Positions 48,301 through 59,589 of a stretch of 64,000 bases of DNA are shown here, piece by piece. This DNA is from Eremophila alpestris peregrina. Lineage: Eukaryota; Chordata; Aves; Passeriformes; Alaudidae. Position numbers and translations under genes: made by a program. Under the pieces are notes generated by a model, which was not told where the DNA came from, did no database searches, and saw only the letters and a list, made by a program, of their open reading frames with translations. The DNA lies in NCBI GenBank assembly GCA_009792885.1, contig WMCF01000012.1:16877492-16941491 (forward strand). The letters are read 5' to 3'. Numbering within the stretch: the stretch's first letter is position 1; the number at the start of each line of letters is the position of its first letter.

Positions 48301-50040
48301 TTGTGAACAGCCTGGCAGCAGAAGCTGGGCATCCCAGGGAAAAGAAATGGGACACCCTTCCCTGCCTGAGATTTCATCACTCAGCAGCAAAGACACAGAG
48401 ACACTGATAAAAGCAGCTCCCCAGAGCCTGGCTTCACCCTCCCGCTAAAGTCCCCCAAATCCCATGCTTCCACTCCCCCTCCCTGTGGAGCCCCTGATGC
48501 TCCACTCAGCCCCCTCCCCACCAAGCCCTCGGCTCCTGCAGCTTTCAGCAGGGCTGTGCTTTATGAGCTCCATTGGACTTCAAAGCTGCCTGCTAATTTG
48601 GCTTGCAGGGATAATTAGAAGCAGCAATGCTGTCAGGCTCCTTTCATCCCAAAGCATGCTGGAGCAGAGCGTGGAGGCTTGCCGATGACCTGCTTCTCTT
48701 TTATTGCCCCTCTGGTGCTGGCAGAGCTGTCAGCAGGGAGGAGGCCTGCCTGTACCAGCCCCCTAGTGCTGCTGAGACCCCCACTGAGAGCAAGCAATTC
48801 TTGGTGCTCTGCTTGCCCCAAAACAGGACCTGCTCTGGGGTGCAGCATGGTCCTTGGGGCAGGAGATGAACCCAGGGCGTGTGTGGGATGGCCAGATGGA
48901 TTTGGTGATTATCCTTGGCTGTGACCCAGAGCTCACACCATAACAAGCCCAACCCATGCCCTGTGGGGATACTTCACCTGTATGTGGTGATGTATCTGGT
49001 GGGGAGGAAGGTCTCCACACTGGATGTCCAGGAGCAAGAGAAATTCTCATAGTCAGATGCTCTGCAGGACACAAAAGGGACTCCAGGCAGGTCTAGGGTC
49101 GAGGGGAAACAGCAGTCAGCGAGGAGTCTCCCATCCCGCAGCCCATCCAGCACACAGGGATGCCTGTGTCAACACCAAGCCCCCTTTTGGCAAGCCCCTG
49201 GCAGGGGTGCAGGCACCACACTCCCCCTGGAACAGCCCAGCTCACAGACATGCTACTCACGCCCCAGGCGCAGGGACACAGTGTGCAGGAGGCCACCATC
49301 CTCACTATGGCAGCTGTATGTTCCCATGAGGGCCAGGCTGGTGCTTGGCAGCACCAGGGATCCCTGCTGGATAGCTGAGCCCTCTGGCAGTGCCGTGGCA
49401 CCTGCTCGTCTCCATTGCACTGGTGAGCTGAGGAGGAGACACCAGGCAGGCTGCATTAGAGGACAGGGATGCCCAGGCCCACCCCATAAACCATCCCACT
49501 GGATAGATCCCTTGATGTGCATGGAAAAGACTTACCTGGCACGGACACCAGGGCATGAGAGGGTCACGTCTGTCCCCAGCTGTCCATACTGCACGCCTGG
49601 AGGGACACACATCCCCAGATGGTGTTAGCACTCCATGCCACCCCATGCCAGGGCTGGGGGCGCAGGTGAGGAGCCCCTGGGGTTGTACCCCACAGCCAGC
49701 ACTGGCTATGGGGTCTTGCTTCAAGCAGGTGCCACCACAGGGGACTAGTAAGGACTCGTCCCTGCTGGGGCTGGGTAATGAGCAGAAACACAGCCTGGCC
49801 ACCACTGTAGGATGTAGGGCTGTGCTTCATGTAGCCCTGGTAGGTCTGTTGCTGTCTGGGGGAAATGGGGTGCCCTCAGGGTCCTCATGCCTGGGACATG
49901 GCGGGGGGTGCTGTACAGGGGCGCTTGGTGGGAGTCTCACCTTCCTCTCCCCAGTCTTCAGGGATTGCAAAGGAGGCTGATGCCAGGGCTGCTGCAAAGA
50001 ACACCATCACCCTGCCCAGGCCTGGGATGGAACTGCGCAT
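45391..50040 (-). CDS. IL11RA: Interleukin-11 receptor subunit alpha
   Basis: Ligand-specific chain of the IL-11 receptor; it binds IL-11 at the cell surface and recruits gp130 for JAK-STAT signalling. Coding exons, in transcript order: 50040-49941, 49596-49536, 49427-49261, 49092-48978, 48124-48092, 47698-47535, 47407-47244, 47131-46990, 46568-46473, 46310-46211, 45598-45519, 45407-45391. Every junction has GT-AG and consistent phase; the product is 412 residues (human 422). Signal peptide about 1-24; Ig-like domain with C48 and C93; cytokine-receptor domain with C119/C129 (DYENFSCSW) and C168/C178; second fibronectin domain with WSEWS at 302-306; stalk about 316-350; membrane span about 357-380; short 31-residue tail starting LRMRKHGKDK. 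N-glycosylation sequons include NFS, NIT, NLS and NWS. The WSEWS motif, the VQYGQ start and the ITEVNPLG segment match mammalian IL11RA rather than CNTFR. The start codon follows its acceptor directly, so a non-coding first exon must lie upstream. Confidence 0.95.
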
Positions 50041-50689
50041 CTGGAGGAGGCAGAGAAGGGGAGGAGAGAGTGTTACTCCTTGCAATGGGGAAGCTGATAT
50101 GGTTCACAACCCACAGCATTCCTGTGGGGCCCTGGATCCCGCATCTCTCTCTCATCTCATCCCATCCTGCTGGGGAGAGAACAAGGACTGAATCCCAGGA
50201 CCCCAGCTGGGACATCTGGCAATGTCTGTGCCACAGCCACAGCTGTTTCCTGGCTGCTGAGCAGTCCTCATGCTGGGGGCAAATACTGACCAAGAGCTTG
50301 GGGCTGTGTGGGTTGGTGGGATTAAGGGTTCTGTGCCATTGCAACCCTGTGCTGGGATCCTTGGCTGGCTCCCAGCCCCAGGTGGTCCAGAGACCTGTGC
50401 CCGTGCAGCTGGGGTGGGAAGGGGCCATGGAAAAATTCTGGCCTGTATTTACATGGCAGGTGACAGCAATCAGATCTAAACAGGCTCACACAGCTAGGGA
50501 GAGCAGGGCTGTGATAGCTCAGGTTGTGCCAAGTCTCACATCACTGCCCATGCCTGCACCCACTGTGAGGCTGGTCCAGGTAAGTCTCCATTTGTGGGAG
50601 AATGGCACTGAAATCCTTTCCTCCCACTCAGTGATCACCAGTGAGAGGGGCAGGGGATGCAGAGTCAGGGATGTGCATCCAGCTCTTCA

Positions 50690-51005
50690 TGGGTCAACCC
50701 CTGCCACAGACTGGAGTCTCCCTGCCAGCACCACCTTTTCCATCCCAACATACACCACTGTGGGCATGTCAGCCAGTGTCACCCTGGCCAATACAGCCAG
50801 CATTGCCCTGTCCTGGCCTACCACCATCACCCTGTCCATCACAGCCAGCATGCCCCTAAAGCATCTGCATCCACCTCCAGAGTCCTGCATCATCAGAACA
50901 TATCAGCCAGTGTCACCCTGTCCGTCCCAGCCCCATCACTCTGTCTGTGCCAGCAAGCATTGCCCCAGGGCATCCATCCTGGCCAGCATCACATTATCCC
51001 TACCA
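50690..51005. repeat. Degenerate minisatellite in IL11RA upstream intron
   Basis: Recurrent CAGCCAGTGTCACCCTG, CAGCCAGCATTGCCC and CCATCACCCTGTCC-type units, roughly 30 bases apart and strongly diverged. It lies between the first coding exon of IL11RA and any upstream exon. Confidence 0.6.
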
Positions 51006-52427
51006 TGAGTGCCACACGGTCTCTGTCAGTCAGAAATGAATAATTTCTCCCCAGAAGACCCCCTCACAACTGGACAAGACTGTTTATTTACACCCACACT
51101 GTTTTGGGCTCTGCTCCCAACTGCAGGCAAGGCCACATAAGGCAGGGAGGCCCCTGCCAGCCCCAAGAGCAGGCATAAATCTGCAGGCATAAATCTGTGT
51201 CCCCCTCGGTTCAACAGCTGAGAGACTGGAGGGAGGGATGCTCCAGCCCAGCAAAGGCACCCCAGAGCAGCAGCCAGTTCCCCTCCTGTGGCCGACTGCC
51301 CATGGCCACAGACCAAACCGCCTGGCAAAGGAAACAAGAGCTGCAAGGCAATCTGCTGCAGGGGGGAAGGCGTGTGGCACCCCACATCAACCCTGTTCTG
51401 AGCATGCCAGGCAGCCTCAAACACAAGCCCCAAATGTAAATAATTTCGTGAGACTGTCATAAGCTTTTCCTACTAAACCACCCTCGAAACGTTCCCAAGA
51501 AATATCAGTCAAAAGGTCTCTGCCAAAACTATGCTGGTAAGTAACTGGGAACATTTGGCCTGAAAGTAAAATATTTTGGTGATGGAATAAAAAAAAAAAA
51601 GAAAAGAAGACAAAAATGAGTGTATTCAGTCTTAAAAGCAGTGACCAAAAATAACTCCAAAACCCACGTGGGCAAGACTGAAGGAATAGTTCTGGGGGGA
51701 GGGGGAAGGGGAGTGGGTGTATGTGTGTGTGTCAGGAAGAAGGGAGAGTGTGTTAATGTACAGAGAGAAAAATACCTTTAAAATAAAATAATTTCTTCTC
51801 CTGACCACCCTGGTTTTTCATTCAAACACTGCAGAGAGCATCCAGCCCATCTCCATAATGACCTCAGTGGTTAAGTCCAGTTAGGGACCACTAACCTAGA
51901 CCCTAACCATAGTGGTCCCAAACTCTAACCCTAAATCTAACCCTAACACTGCTCATCCTGACAGCCAGTCCACATTTTCCACCATCCATCACCCTTTGCC
52001 CCAGGGTCCTCACAGTCCCCACCCTCACCCCAGCACCCCATGAGCTCCCCTGCCTCAGAGGGGCACTCCCACCAGTGCAGTGTGAGAAGGCAGCACCGAG
52101 CCCCTCCAGACACAAACTGACTCAGTAAATGACCCACATCAGCACTGCCAAAAACAATCCCGGGGGACAGAGCATCATTGCAGAGAGAAGCAGCAGGGCA
52201 AGCCCTTCCTTGCCTGCCCAAAGGCCACAAACAAAAGGAGAAAGAGCTACAGAGCTGGAAAAGACCCAGAACCCTCATCTGCCCCAGGTGAAGAAGCAGG
52301 GCAGGGCGCCAGGTTCTACAAGACCGACTGCCCAGCACGGAACCCCTTATTTTCTGCCACCAAAGTCCGTGGCCAAAGGAAAAACAGGCGTGCAAATGAA
52401 CACAAGCGTGTGAGTCGCCAAGCCTAC
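51006..52427. other. Non-coding, upstream of IL11RA first coding exon
   Basis: No exon supported. Contains an A-rich tract near 51588-51610 and a cluster of CTAACCC motifs at 51897-51948 with an adjoining palindrome, described separately. Confidence 0.5.
51884..51948. repeat. Telomere-like CTAACCC motifs and 10-bp palindrome
   Basis: GGGACCACTA (51884-51893) and TAGTGGTCCC (51910-51919) are perfect reverse complements separated by 16 bases. CTAACC or CCCTAA motifs occur within the loop and four more times to 51948, including a CTCTAACCCTAAATCTAACCC stretch. This is a short, imperfect interstitial telomeric-type sequence. Confidence 0.6.
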
Positions 52428-52665
52428 CTTCCTTGGCGGCTCCACACGACCAGAGACAGGCAGAGAAAACATCCCTTGATGCTTGCACCAGCAGTGACAC
52501 ATTCTGGGGACACAGAGTCCCGGCACAGTGGTCCTGGAGCCGAGCCGGGACAGAGGGAACAATCAGAGCTTTTCTTCCTCCCCTCATGCTAATCCTGGCC
52601 AGAGAGACGCCTGCCGCCAGCCCGGGGCTGGGTGACATCCCGTTGCCACGGCCAGGGTAGAGGGA
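52428..52665 (-). promoter_or_regulatory. IL11RA: Candidate IL11RA promoter and non-coding first exon
   Basis: IL11RA needs a 5' exon upstream of base 50040. Here the minus strand is CpG-enriched and ends in a usable donor (CCAAGGAAG then GTAGGC, exon end at 52428), 2.4 kb from the first coding exon. No TATA box is present, as is common for receptor genes. The assignment is inference; the larger CpG island near 60 kb is an alternative. Confidence 0.3.
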
Positions 52666-54189
52666 CCCAGCTCAGCCTGGAGGCGTGGTTTGGTCCCGGT
52701 AGGAAGGGCAGCAGGGCTGGACTCTGCTCTCTCCGCACGGGATGCTCCTGTCCCCGGCATGGCCAGGGTGACCAGGCAGCCTCTGGCCCCCGTGAATGTG
52801 AGCCAGAAATGCAAGGTGTCACTCTCCATCCCTCCCTGATCCTGCTGTTCTGCTGGGCACCACATGAGCTCATGCAAGATTTTGAGCAGAGGTGGGGAGA
52901 AAGCCTGACATGAGCCCCTTCCTGCATGCAAACTGAAGTGCTGTAAGCCAAACCTTCCCGCAAAATCATGGCCATGTGCACCAGCACCAATGCCCATGTC
53001 GGGTGTGACAGTTCCCTCGGCACAGCTGCTCTGTGCCATGCCCTGCCGTGGCCTGGCAAAGCCCAGCACAGATTCCTGGGGGAAGCCAACTTTCCATTGT
53101 GCTCGGGGCTTTGAAAGACATTGGGTTTTGTTTTCTTAGTGTTTTGTTTTGTTTTTGCTTCATTTGAAGTTGCTCTTCAAAGCAAATGGGCTGCACACAG
53201 AGCTAGGGTGGTTGGGACAGGGACAGAAGCAGATGACACTATGCCTCAAGGCTGCAGATGGCAGCGTGGAGACATGGGATGCTCCCCACTGAGCACAGAA
53301 AGCTGGGGTGCCTGTTAACCTCTTCCTAGGGTGGTCCGGGGCAACAGAGATATGGCAAATAACCCAAGAGCATTTGGTAGCTCTGCCTACCCTGTACCAG
53401 GCCCTGATGGGGTCACCCACCTGCAAAAAGCAGTGGACAGAGGTCCAAAGCTGGCTCTAATATCACAGAGATGGCACCACTCTGAGCATCCCTAGCCCTA
53501 TGCTACAAACCCTCCTCTCTGCCAGTGATTGTTGTAGGAAAAATGTCCTATGCTGAAATGCGGAATGCCGCAGAAATTCCCCTCTCCTATTTCCCTGTGG
53601 GGAAATGTGCCTTGGGAGCAGTGCCTTGCTAATCCCTCTGCACCTGACAGGCTTGCAGAAGCACCATGCCTCGCTCTCAGGAGCCATGGCATGGTCTGAG
53701 TACATCCCTGTGGCTGCTGATGTGCCTAGGGCCCTGGAATTGCCCCATCCCTGCAGCACTGTTGACTTTCATCATCACTGCATGAACGTGTACCTGTGAG
53801 GGGGGCATAAACTTCACTGTTGGATGATCCCCTGCAACAGCCACCTGTCCCCTAAATGCTGCTGGCACCCTCCCTGGGTGCCCAGAGAAAGCCCAGCAAT
53901 GGTGCTGGAAGGAAGCATGTCCCCCATGGCCATCAGGGCCACCAGGGCCATGCACAATCTCCAGGACTACCAGCAGCACCTGAGTCAATACCTTGCCCAC
54001 CTTGGGCATTTCAGGGTTGATGCTCTGAGCACATCCCCAATACTTTTGGGACCTCAAAAAGGGTTGTTTTCCTCTGCACCACTTCAGTGGGGTGCATGGG
54101 TCCCCATGCCTGCTGGGGGGGTCTCATGCTGGGCTGTAACAGAACACATGCATAGCTGCAGCCACTGCAATCCCAGCACACTGGAATTA
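52666..54189. other. Intergenic, nothing recognised
   Basis: GC-rich unique-looking sequence with competing short ORFs in all frames and no splice-flanked exon that I could support. A T-rich tract (GTTTTGTTTT-type) lies near 53125-53160. Confidence 0.45.
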
Positions 54190-54690
54190 CCCCAGTTAAA
54201 CCAGTAAAACTAGTTGGAGTCTTTCTGTGAGGCCAGTGCAGTCCAGTAAGACCTGTGCACAGTCTGAACATAGGACTAAACCCAATACAGTCCTGATCCG
54301 GGGCTTAACTCAAGGTAAACCTAATATTGGATTATACCCCACAGCCCAGAAGGAGAATTAAATTCCACCCAGCCCAGAAGAATTAAATCCAGTGCAGTCT
54401 AAATGTGTGGTTAAACTCATCCCAGCCCTGGAGAGGGGGTAAACCCAGCTCAGCCAAAATGTGAGGCCGTACCAAGCACGGGTCAAACATGTGGGTATGC
54501 CATGCTAATGTGGGGTTAAACTCTGCACAGCTCAGGAGTGGGGTTAACCCACAGCTAAATTCAAACACAGGGTTAATCTCAGCACAGCCCAGTCATGGGG
54601 TTACATAATTCAAATGTGGGGCTAAACCAAATGCAGCCTTGGCGCGGGGTTAACCCCAGCTCAGCCCAAACACAGGGACAACCCCAGCAT
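54190..54690. repeat. Degenerate GGGTTAAACC-containing minisatellite
   Basis: The motif GGGGTTAAAC or GGGTTAACCC followed by CAGCCCAG or CAGCTCAG recurs about every 30-50 bases, with variants such as GGGCTAAACC and GGGTTAATC. At least twelve weak units are visible. The array is strongly diverged and has no coding frame. Confidence 0.7.
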
Positions 54691-55209
54691 TGTCCAGGGA
54701 ATCAGTTACCTCCACAGCCAGACACAGTGCACATCTCCATCTAAACTAGACCAACTCCCTCCAACATCCACTAGTGATACCCAGCTGACCACAGCCCCAC
54801 TGGTATCCAGAGCCAAGCCCAAACCCCGCCATAACCCGAGGGTCACCTCCCTCCTCTGTGGAGCCAGCAGCTGCCAGCAGTTCCCAGTGCTTGGGGCCCT
54901 CTACACAGCTCAGGATGCCAGCAGCACTATGGAGGTCAGGCTCTGCTCTTACCCCAGCCGGGAAACTCTCACCCCAACGCCCTCATTTCCGTTCTCCTCT
55001 GCTCCATCCTGCAGGAAGAAGTCTCTGGCTCCCAGTTGTAACTGGAGGCATCGGCAAGGGCCAAAACAGCGAGGGCTCTGTTAGCAGCCAGCAGCCTGAC
55101 ACGGTGCCAGCTGGCAGCATTTGCATTCCAAGGGGGGAAGAGAAGGGGCGCCCCCCTCTCCATCCCCATACCCACACTCCTCTCTCCGAAGCCACGTGCC
55201 AAAGACATT

Positions 55210-55301
55210 CCTAAAAATAATCTCCCGGCTGTAAAGAAACCTACCAGCGCTGTAGCTGTAGTGCTGGAGGGTTTCTTTACAGCTTGGAGATTATTTTTAG
55301 G
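55210..55301 (+). ncRNA. Near-perfect 42-bp hairpin, candidate microRNA precursor
   Basis: Arm 55210-55251 pairs with 55260-55301 around an 8-base loop (GTAGCTGT). Of 42 positions, 37 are Watson-Crick. On the plus-strand RNA three further positions are G-U pairs, leaving only a C-U and an A-A mismatch. On the minus-strand RNA the same three positions would be C-A mismatches, so the plus transcript folds clearly better. An arm segment of miRNA length next to the loop would begin TGTAAAGAAACC (55230). I do not recognise a known family. A small fold-back transposon (MITE) is the main alternative, since the stem runs all the way to the ends of the element; no clear target-site duplication was seen. 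Confidence 0.45.
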
Positions 55302-56257
55302 GTGGAGGCATGAAAGTTGGTGGGAGGGGGTGCTGCATCCCCACTGTCCTTGGCACATGGTTACAGGACAGGGATGGGCACAGTGCTGGATCTGGGGACA
55401 CGGGTGGGACCTACCAGCAGAGAGCTGGGCCACCCTGTGATTACAGCAGGGTGGGAAAGGCTTTTCCTGTCCCAGGAACATTTTGGGATTTGGGACATTT
55501 TTCTGCTCCTGGCAGAGAATTAAGTGAACGTGCAGCTCCCAGTACAGCGGAGCAGCCGGGTACCAGCCTGCAGCCTGCCCCCCAGGACCATCTGCACCTC
55601 CTAGAATAAAGTTCCCCCATAAGCTGGCCCTGGAGCTGATACAAGAGTGCATGCATCCATAAATGCAGGGGACAGACATGCATGTACATACCTGTGAATG
55701 CCCCAGGCACACCCAGCTCCCTCTGACGCTCCTGATGAACTCCAGCCTGGGGCTGAGAGCTCTGATCAGGAGCGGGGCCCCACAGCATCCCCCATTCGCC
55801 ATGCTCCCCCTTCCTTACCCCTGCTCCAAAGCTGGCCAGAGCCCAAGAGCCATCAGGCTCAGCTCCATCCCTGAGGCACGAAGGCGCATGGGTCAGCCAA
55901 AACACAGCAGGGCCAAAACAAACAGCTCACCTTACACAAACGCTCCCCCAGCTAGCAATTTGCTGTCACTCCTTTTGCAAAACAAAATCCCTTTTGGGCA
56001 AGAGAGGGATTTCAGGAGTCATTAAGGACCACCTGGGCAGCCAAATAAAGCCATCACCTAGGGGTGGCCCAAATAAAGCCACCAGCCAATGGTGTCCCAT
56101 TAACCTTTTGCACACCACCAGCAGTGTCCCTGTGGGAGAGGGGCAAGGGGATGAAATTGCAGAATGTGTGATGTGGGGATAACGGTGCCAGTCTCCTTCA
56201 CCTGGTGAGATAACCATGACTTGTCTTCTCCAAGCTTGGAGTCAACCCTATCTGCTT
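55302..56257. other. Intergenic, nothing recognised
   Basis: No gene, tRNA or repeat could be supported. ORFs overlap on both strands, including a 277-codon minus ORF (54969-55802) that also runs through the hairpin and is therefore interpreted as chance. Confidence 0.45.
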
Positions 56258-56322
56258 TCATAGAATCATTGAATAATTAAGGTTGGATCAGACCTCTAAG
56301 ATCATCAAATTTGCTACGTGGA
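56258..56322 (-). mobile_element. CR1 LINE 3' end remnant
   Basis: TCATAGAATCATTGAATAATTAAGGTTGGATCAGACC with AAGATCATC matches the reversed CR1 terminus. Only about 65 bases remain. Confidence 0.75.
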
Positions 56323-58325
56323 GGCGGCTCAGGGGAAGCAGCTGGTTGTGAAGCACATGGCAGGAACAGAGGCTGGGAAAACACCTCACTGGGGGCAGCA
56401 TCCATGTCCCCACACCACACTTCTTGCCAAGCCAATCAGATGGCAATCCCCTAGCCAAAAGGAGATGGAAACGTGGCAAAAAGTGGAAAGAAAGGGAAAA
56501 CATGGGGGCTGTAGTACAGGGCCAGGGGATGGGGGCTGAGCCCTGCCTAAGTTGAGAAGGTTGGAAAAACACCGTCCGGCTCGTTTTTAGCTAGGGGAAA
56601 AAAACCCAGCCAAGTTCTGAAAGATTAAGTGTGATTGTATCCAAGAGGGGGAAAACAGGGCCATGCAGTGAGTGCGCTGACACATCTCCTTCCCCAGTGC
56701 TGGAGAAAAGCCCCAGCCCCACTCGGGGCCAGCTCTGTTTACAGGCTTCTATTGTCTCTCTTTTTTAATTTGGGTTCCCCCCCCTCCAATGTTATAGTTC
56801 AGAGTAAACAAAAGCAAGCAGCCTCTCACTCCAAACATTTCAGCCATCCCAAACTTTCTCTGGAGGGGGGCTGCCCATGGAATTTTCCTCATCCAAAAGA
56901 ATTTCGAAATGTTCCCGTTGCAGCCTGCTCTGACTGGAGGCCAAGACAGCTCCAAAATTCTTCACTAAATGCTTGGGCCCTGTGCACTGCCACAGGTCCA
57001 GCTGTGCCCCAAAGCTCCCCCCATGCGCAGGGAGATCCTCTGGCCTGGCCAGACAGGAACAGAGGCACATTCCAGCCTTCCTAATTCCCCACAGCTCATC
57101 CCATTCACCTGAAGTGAGACAGCAGGCCTTGGTGAGGTTGGATCCTACCTTTCTATTTTAAGCTGCCACTTCAGTTCTTATTGCTCCAAGTCAGCAGTGC
57201 TGGTGCAAAGTACTTGGGTACACTGTGGGGTATGTGTTGCAATGCACCCCAAGAAAACACAGCATTTCCCTTTGCAGGCAGCATCTCCCTAGCACCAGGC
57301 AGAGGGGAGAGGGTGCACTGGGTGCCAGAGCTCCTCCTGGGAGTGGTCAGAGGCACTTCGAGCACCAGGAGCACTTTCTGCAGCGGTGATGCCTCTTGGG
57401 TGCTGCTGGGTCACCGCACGAGCAGGCAGGCAAGGAAGGGTTGGTGTGCTGCATACATTCCCCCAGGATGGAGTGGGGGCACAGCACTGTGCCCTGCACA
57501 CCCCTGGCAGATGGTGTGTGGAAGGGAGGACAAAATGTACTCCAGGATGAGCCAAGCCACCTAAGTGAGCTGCTGCTCCTTGGTGCACACCATGCTGTCA
57601 GGGTATGCACCTTGATCCCAGAAGAGGTAGAACCACAGTCAGGTCTCCCAACAGCTCTCTCGGCTTTGGCTAAGTACAGATATGAGGTGAAACCCATGGC
57701 ATAGGGATGCCAGCACTGCTCCACCTGCTGGTAATGGGGGCACTGGAGGTAGATCCTGAAACTACTGGAAGGGGAAGAGCCCAGCTAAAAAGCCCCACAA
57801 AAATCCAACAGTTGCACGAAGAAGTACCCAAAGCTCAGTCCAGTGTGGATTTGGATGTCAGTGCAAGCCACTGGAGTGGCCTAGCATGCTGATGTCCCTT
57901 GTCTGCTGTCCAGAACAGCTCCTGAATAGATTTCACCAGGTAGGGGGTCCTGTAGCCCAAAACACACCCCGACATGCTGGGGAACCCCCACATCCTCCCT
58001 CCCTGGGCATATGCAGATTTTGGGGACTGCAACTGTTTGATGAACATGCTGTCACCCCAGGAAGGAAAACATTGCTGGTACTTGCTGCATTATCCCACCC
58101 ACAGCATCCCACCCTGGTGGGCACAGAGCTCTGGCAGGGGGGGAGATACCTCAGCTCCACGCCGGGCTGGAATCTTGCTGTGGGACGGGGCTCTGCTGGG
58201 TGCCCCTGCTGCCTCTGCACCATCTCCCTGCGCCGCCTCGCTGGGTTCTCCTCCTCCACGGAGGTTGCTCAGTGGTTTGGCGTGGGAGCGGTCCTACCCA
58301 CCCCCCCCAACCCCAGCAGCCCCCT
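56323..58325. other. Intergenic, no gene seen
   Basis: No supported exon. The AT-richer part around 56740-56990 contains FOX-like (GTAAACAAA) and other transcription-factor-like words and might be regulatory, but this rests only on visual impression. Confidence 0.4.
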
Positions 58326-58329
58326 CCCC

Positions 58330-58365
58330 TATAAAGGGGCCAGGCAGCGGCTGTGTGGGGAGCAG
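58330..58365 (+). promoter_or_regulatory. TATA-box-like element
   Basis: CTATAAAGGGG at about 58330 lies in GC-rich DNA with CAGCAGCCCCCTCCC upstream. That is a respectable TATA context for plus-strand transcription starting near 58360. No downstream exon was identified. Confidence 0.25.
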
Positions 58366-59589
58366 AGCCCCCGACACAGCAGATGGGGTCTGTAAAGTGA
58401 GGCTCCCCCAGGTGTGTTTGCCTTGGCCGGGGCCCAAGCCTGTCCAATTAGAGCTATAGAAAGCATATCTTACAAAAAAACGAGGGGAGAAAAATAATCC
58501 TTTCCCCTGTGCTGGGGCCCAGGGTTTGGCCGGGGTTTCTGGGCAGGCCAAGCACAGGCGATGCAGGCTCTGCTGGCAGCAGCCTGGGGAGGGCGGGATG
58601 TTTGTGGATATTAAAATGCAGTCGTAAAATAGAAGAAAAGGGCAGCCTTGTTTCAGAATGAGTCTCCGAGGCTTTCCCCTCTCCCGTCATGCTCGGCACC
58701 CGGCCGGTAGCATGAGCAGCAGCTCCCCCTTCCCACAGCCCCCCAGCCACCCCCAGCTTGCCCAAGGGATGAGGCGCTGTCAGCGAGACCCCATCCCTCA
58801 TGGACTGAAACTCATCACCTCCAGGAGGGAGCAGATTTGGGAGCATCCCCCTCTACAGCTACCCATATTGGGTCAACATTACCGCTGTGCTTCTGTAAAA
58901 CCCACTCCTGCACCCCTTCCTTGTCACCCCTGCAGCTCTCTGCTTTCCCTTGTCCACTGCCCTGCCTGCATGGAGCCAAGGCTGCCTGTCCCCAGCTGCT
59001 TGGCAGCAGCCACATGGCAATACCACTGGTACTCCACTGGTTGGTCTCTCCCGGCTTCCCTGCTGGAAGTAAAATAAGCTGGATGGTCTTTTGGTCAAGG
59101 CTTAAAATCATTCACAGGCACCCAACACCCCGTGCCCACGCAAAATAAGGGGGACATGGCAGGGCCCCAGGGGGCTCCTCCCATTCCCAGGGACCCCACA
59201 AACCTCTGGAGAAGCCCTCTCCTTGGGGTACCTCCCCAAATCCATCCACGAAGCAGGATGCTGCCTCTCCACAGCATCGCCTCTGCCTCCGTGCTGCCAT
59301 GTCCAGCTCTGGAATGTCACAGCAGGAGGCTGGGAAGCAGCCTTGCAGGCATCAGCTCAGCAAGGATGGCTCCATCCTGGCCCACCTGCTCAGCTGGAGA
59401 TACCCAGTGCACATCCGGCTTCACCACTTCCTTCTGCCCCCCTTCCCAGCTTAGGAAGGAGGGGACTTTCGTTTGCGAGCCTGGAAGCATCCCCCCACAT
59501 CCATCCATCCATCTATCCCCGCCCCCACTCCTTTCCCTTTGCCCTGTGCTGGCTCTCCAAGCCCCCGTCCCCCTGCCCCACGGGGACCC

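Noticed and set aside
44395..50040. CNTFR instead of IL11RA
   Set aside because: CNTFR is GPI-anchored; this protein has a membrane span and a cytoplasmic LRMRKHGKDK tail, and the aligned segments fit IL11RA.
49885..50085. N-terminally extended IL11RA start at the upstream in-frame ATG
   Set aside because: The extension lies before a strong polypyrimidine-AG acceptor that ends right at base 50041, so it is most likely intronic.
49887..51008. 373-codon plus ORF antisense to IL11RA
   Set aside because: It covers the first IL11RA coding exon in antisense and a minisatellite; the translation reflects repeats and has no family features.
54969..55802. 277-codon minus ORF
   Set aside because: It passes through the hairpin and shows no domain; neighbouring frames are also open.
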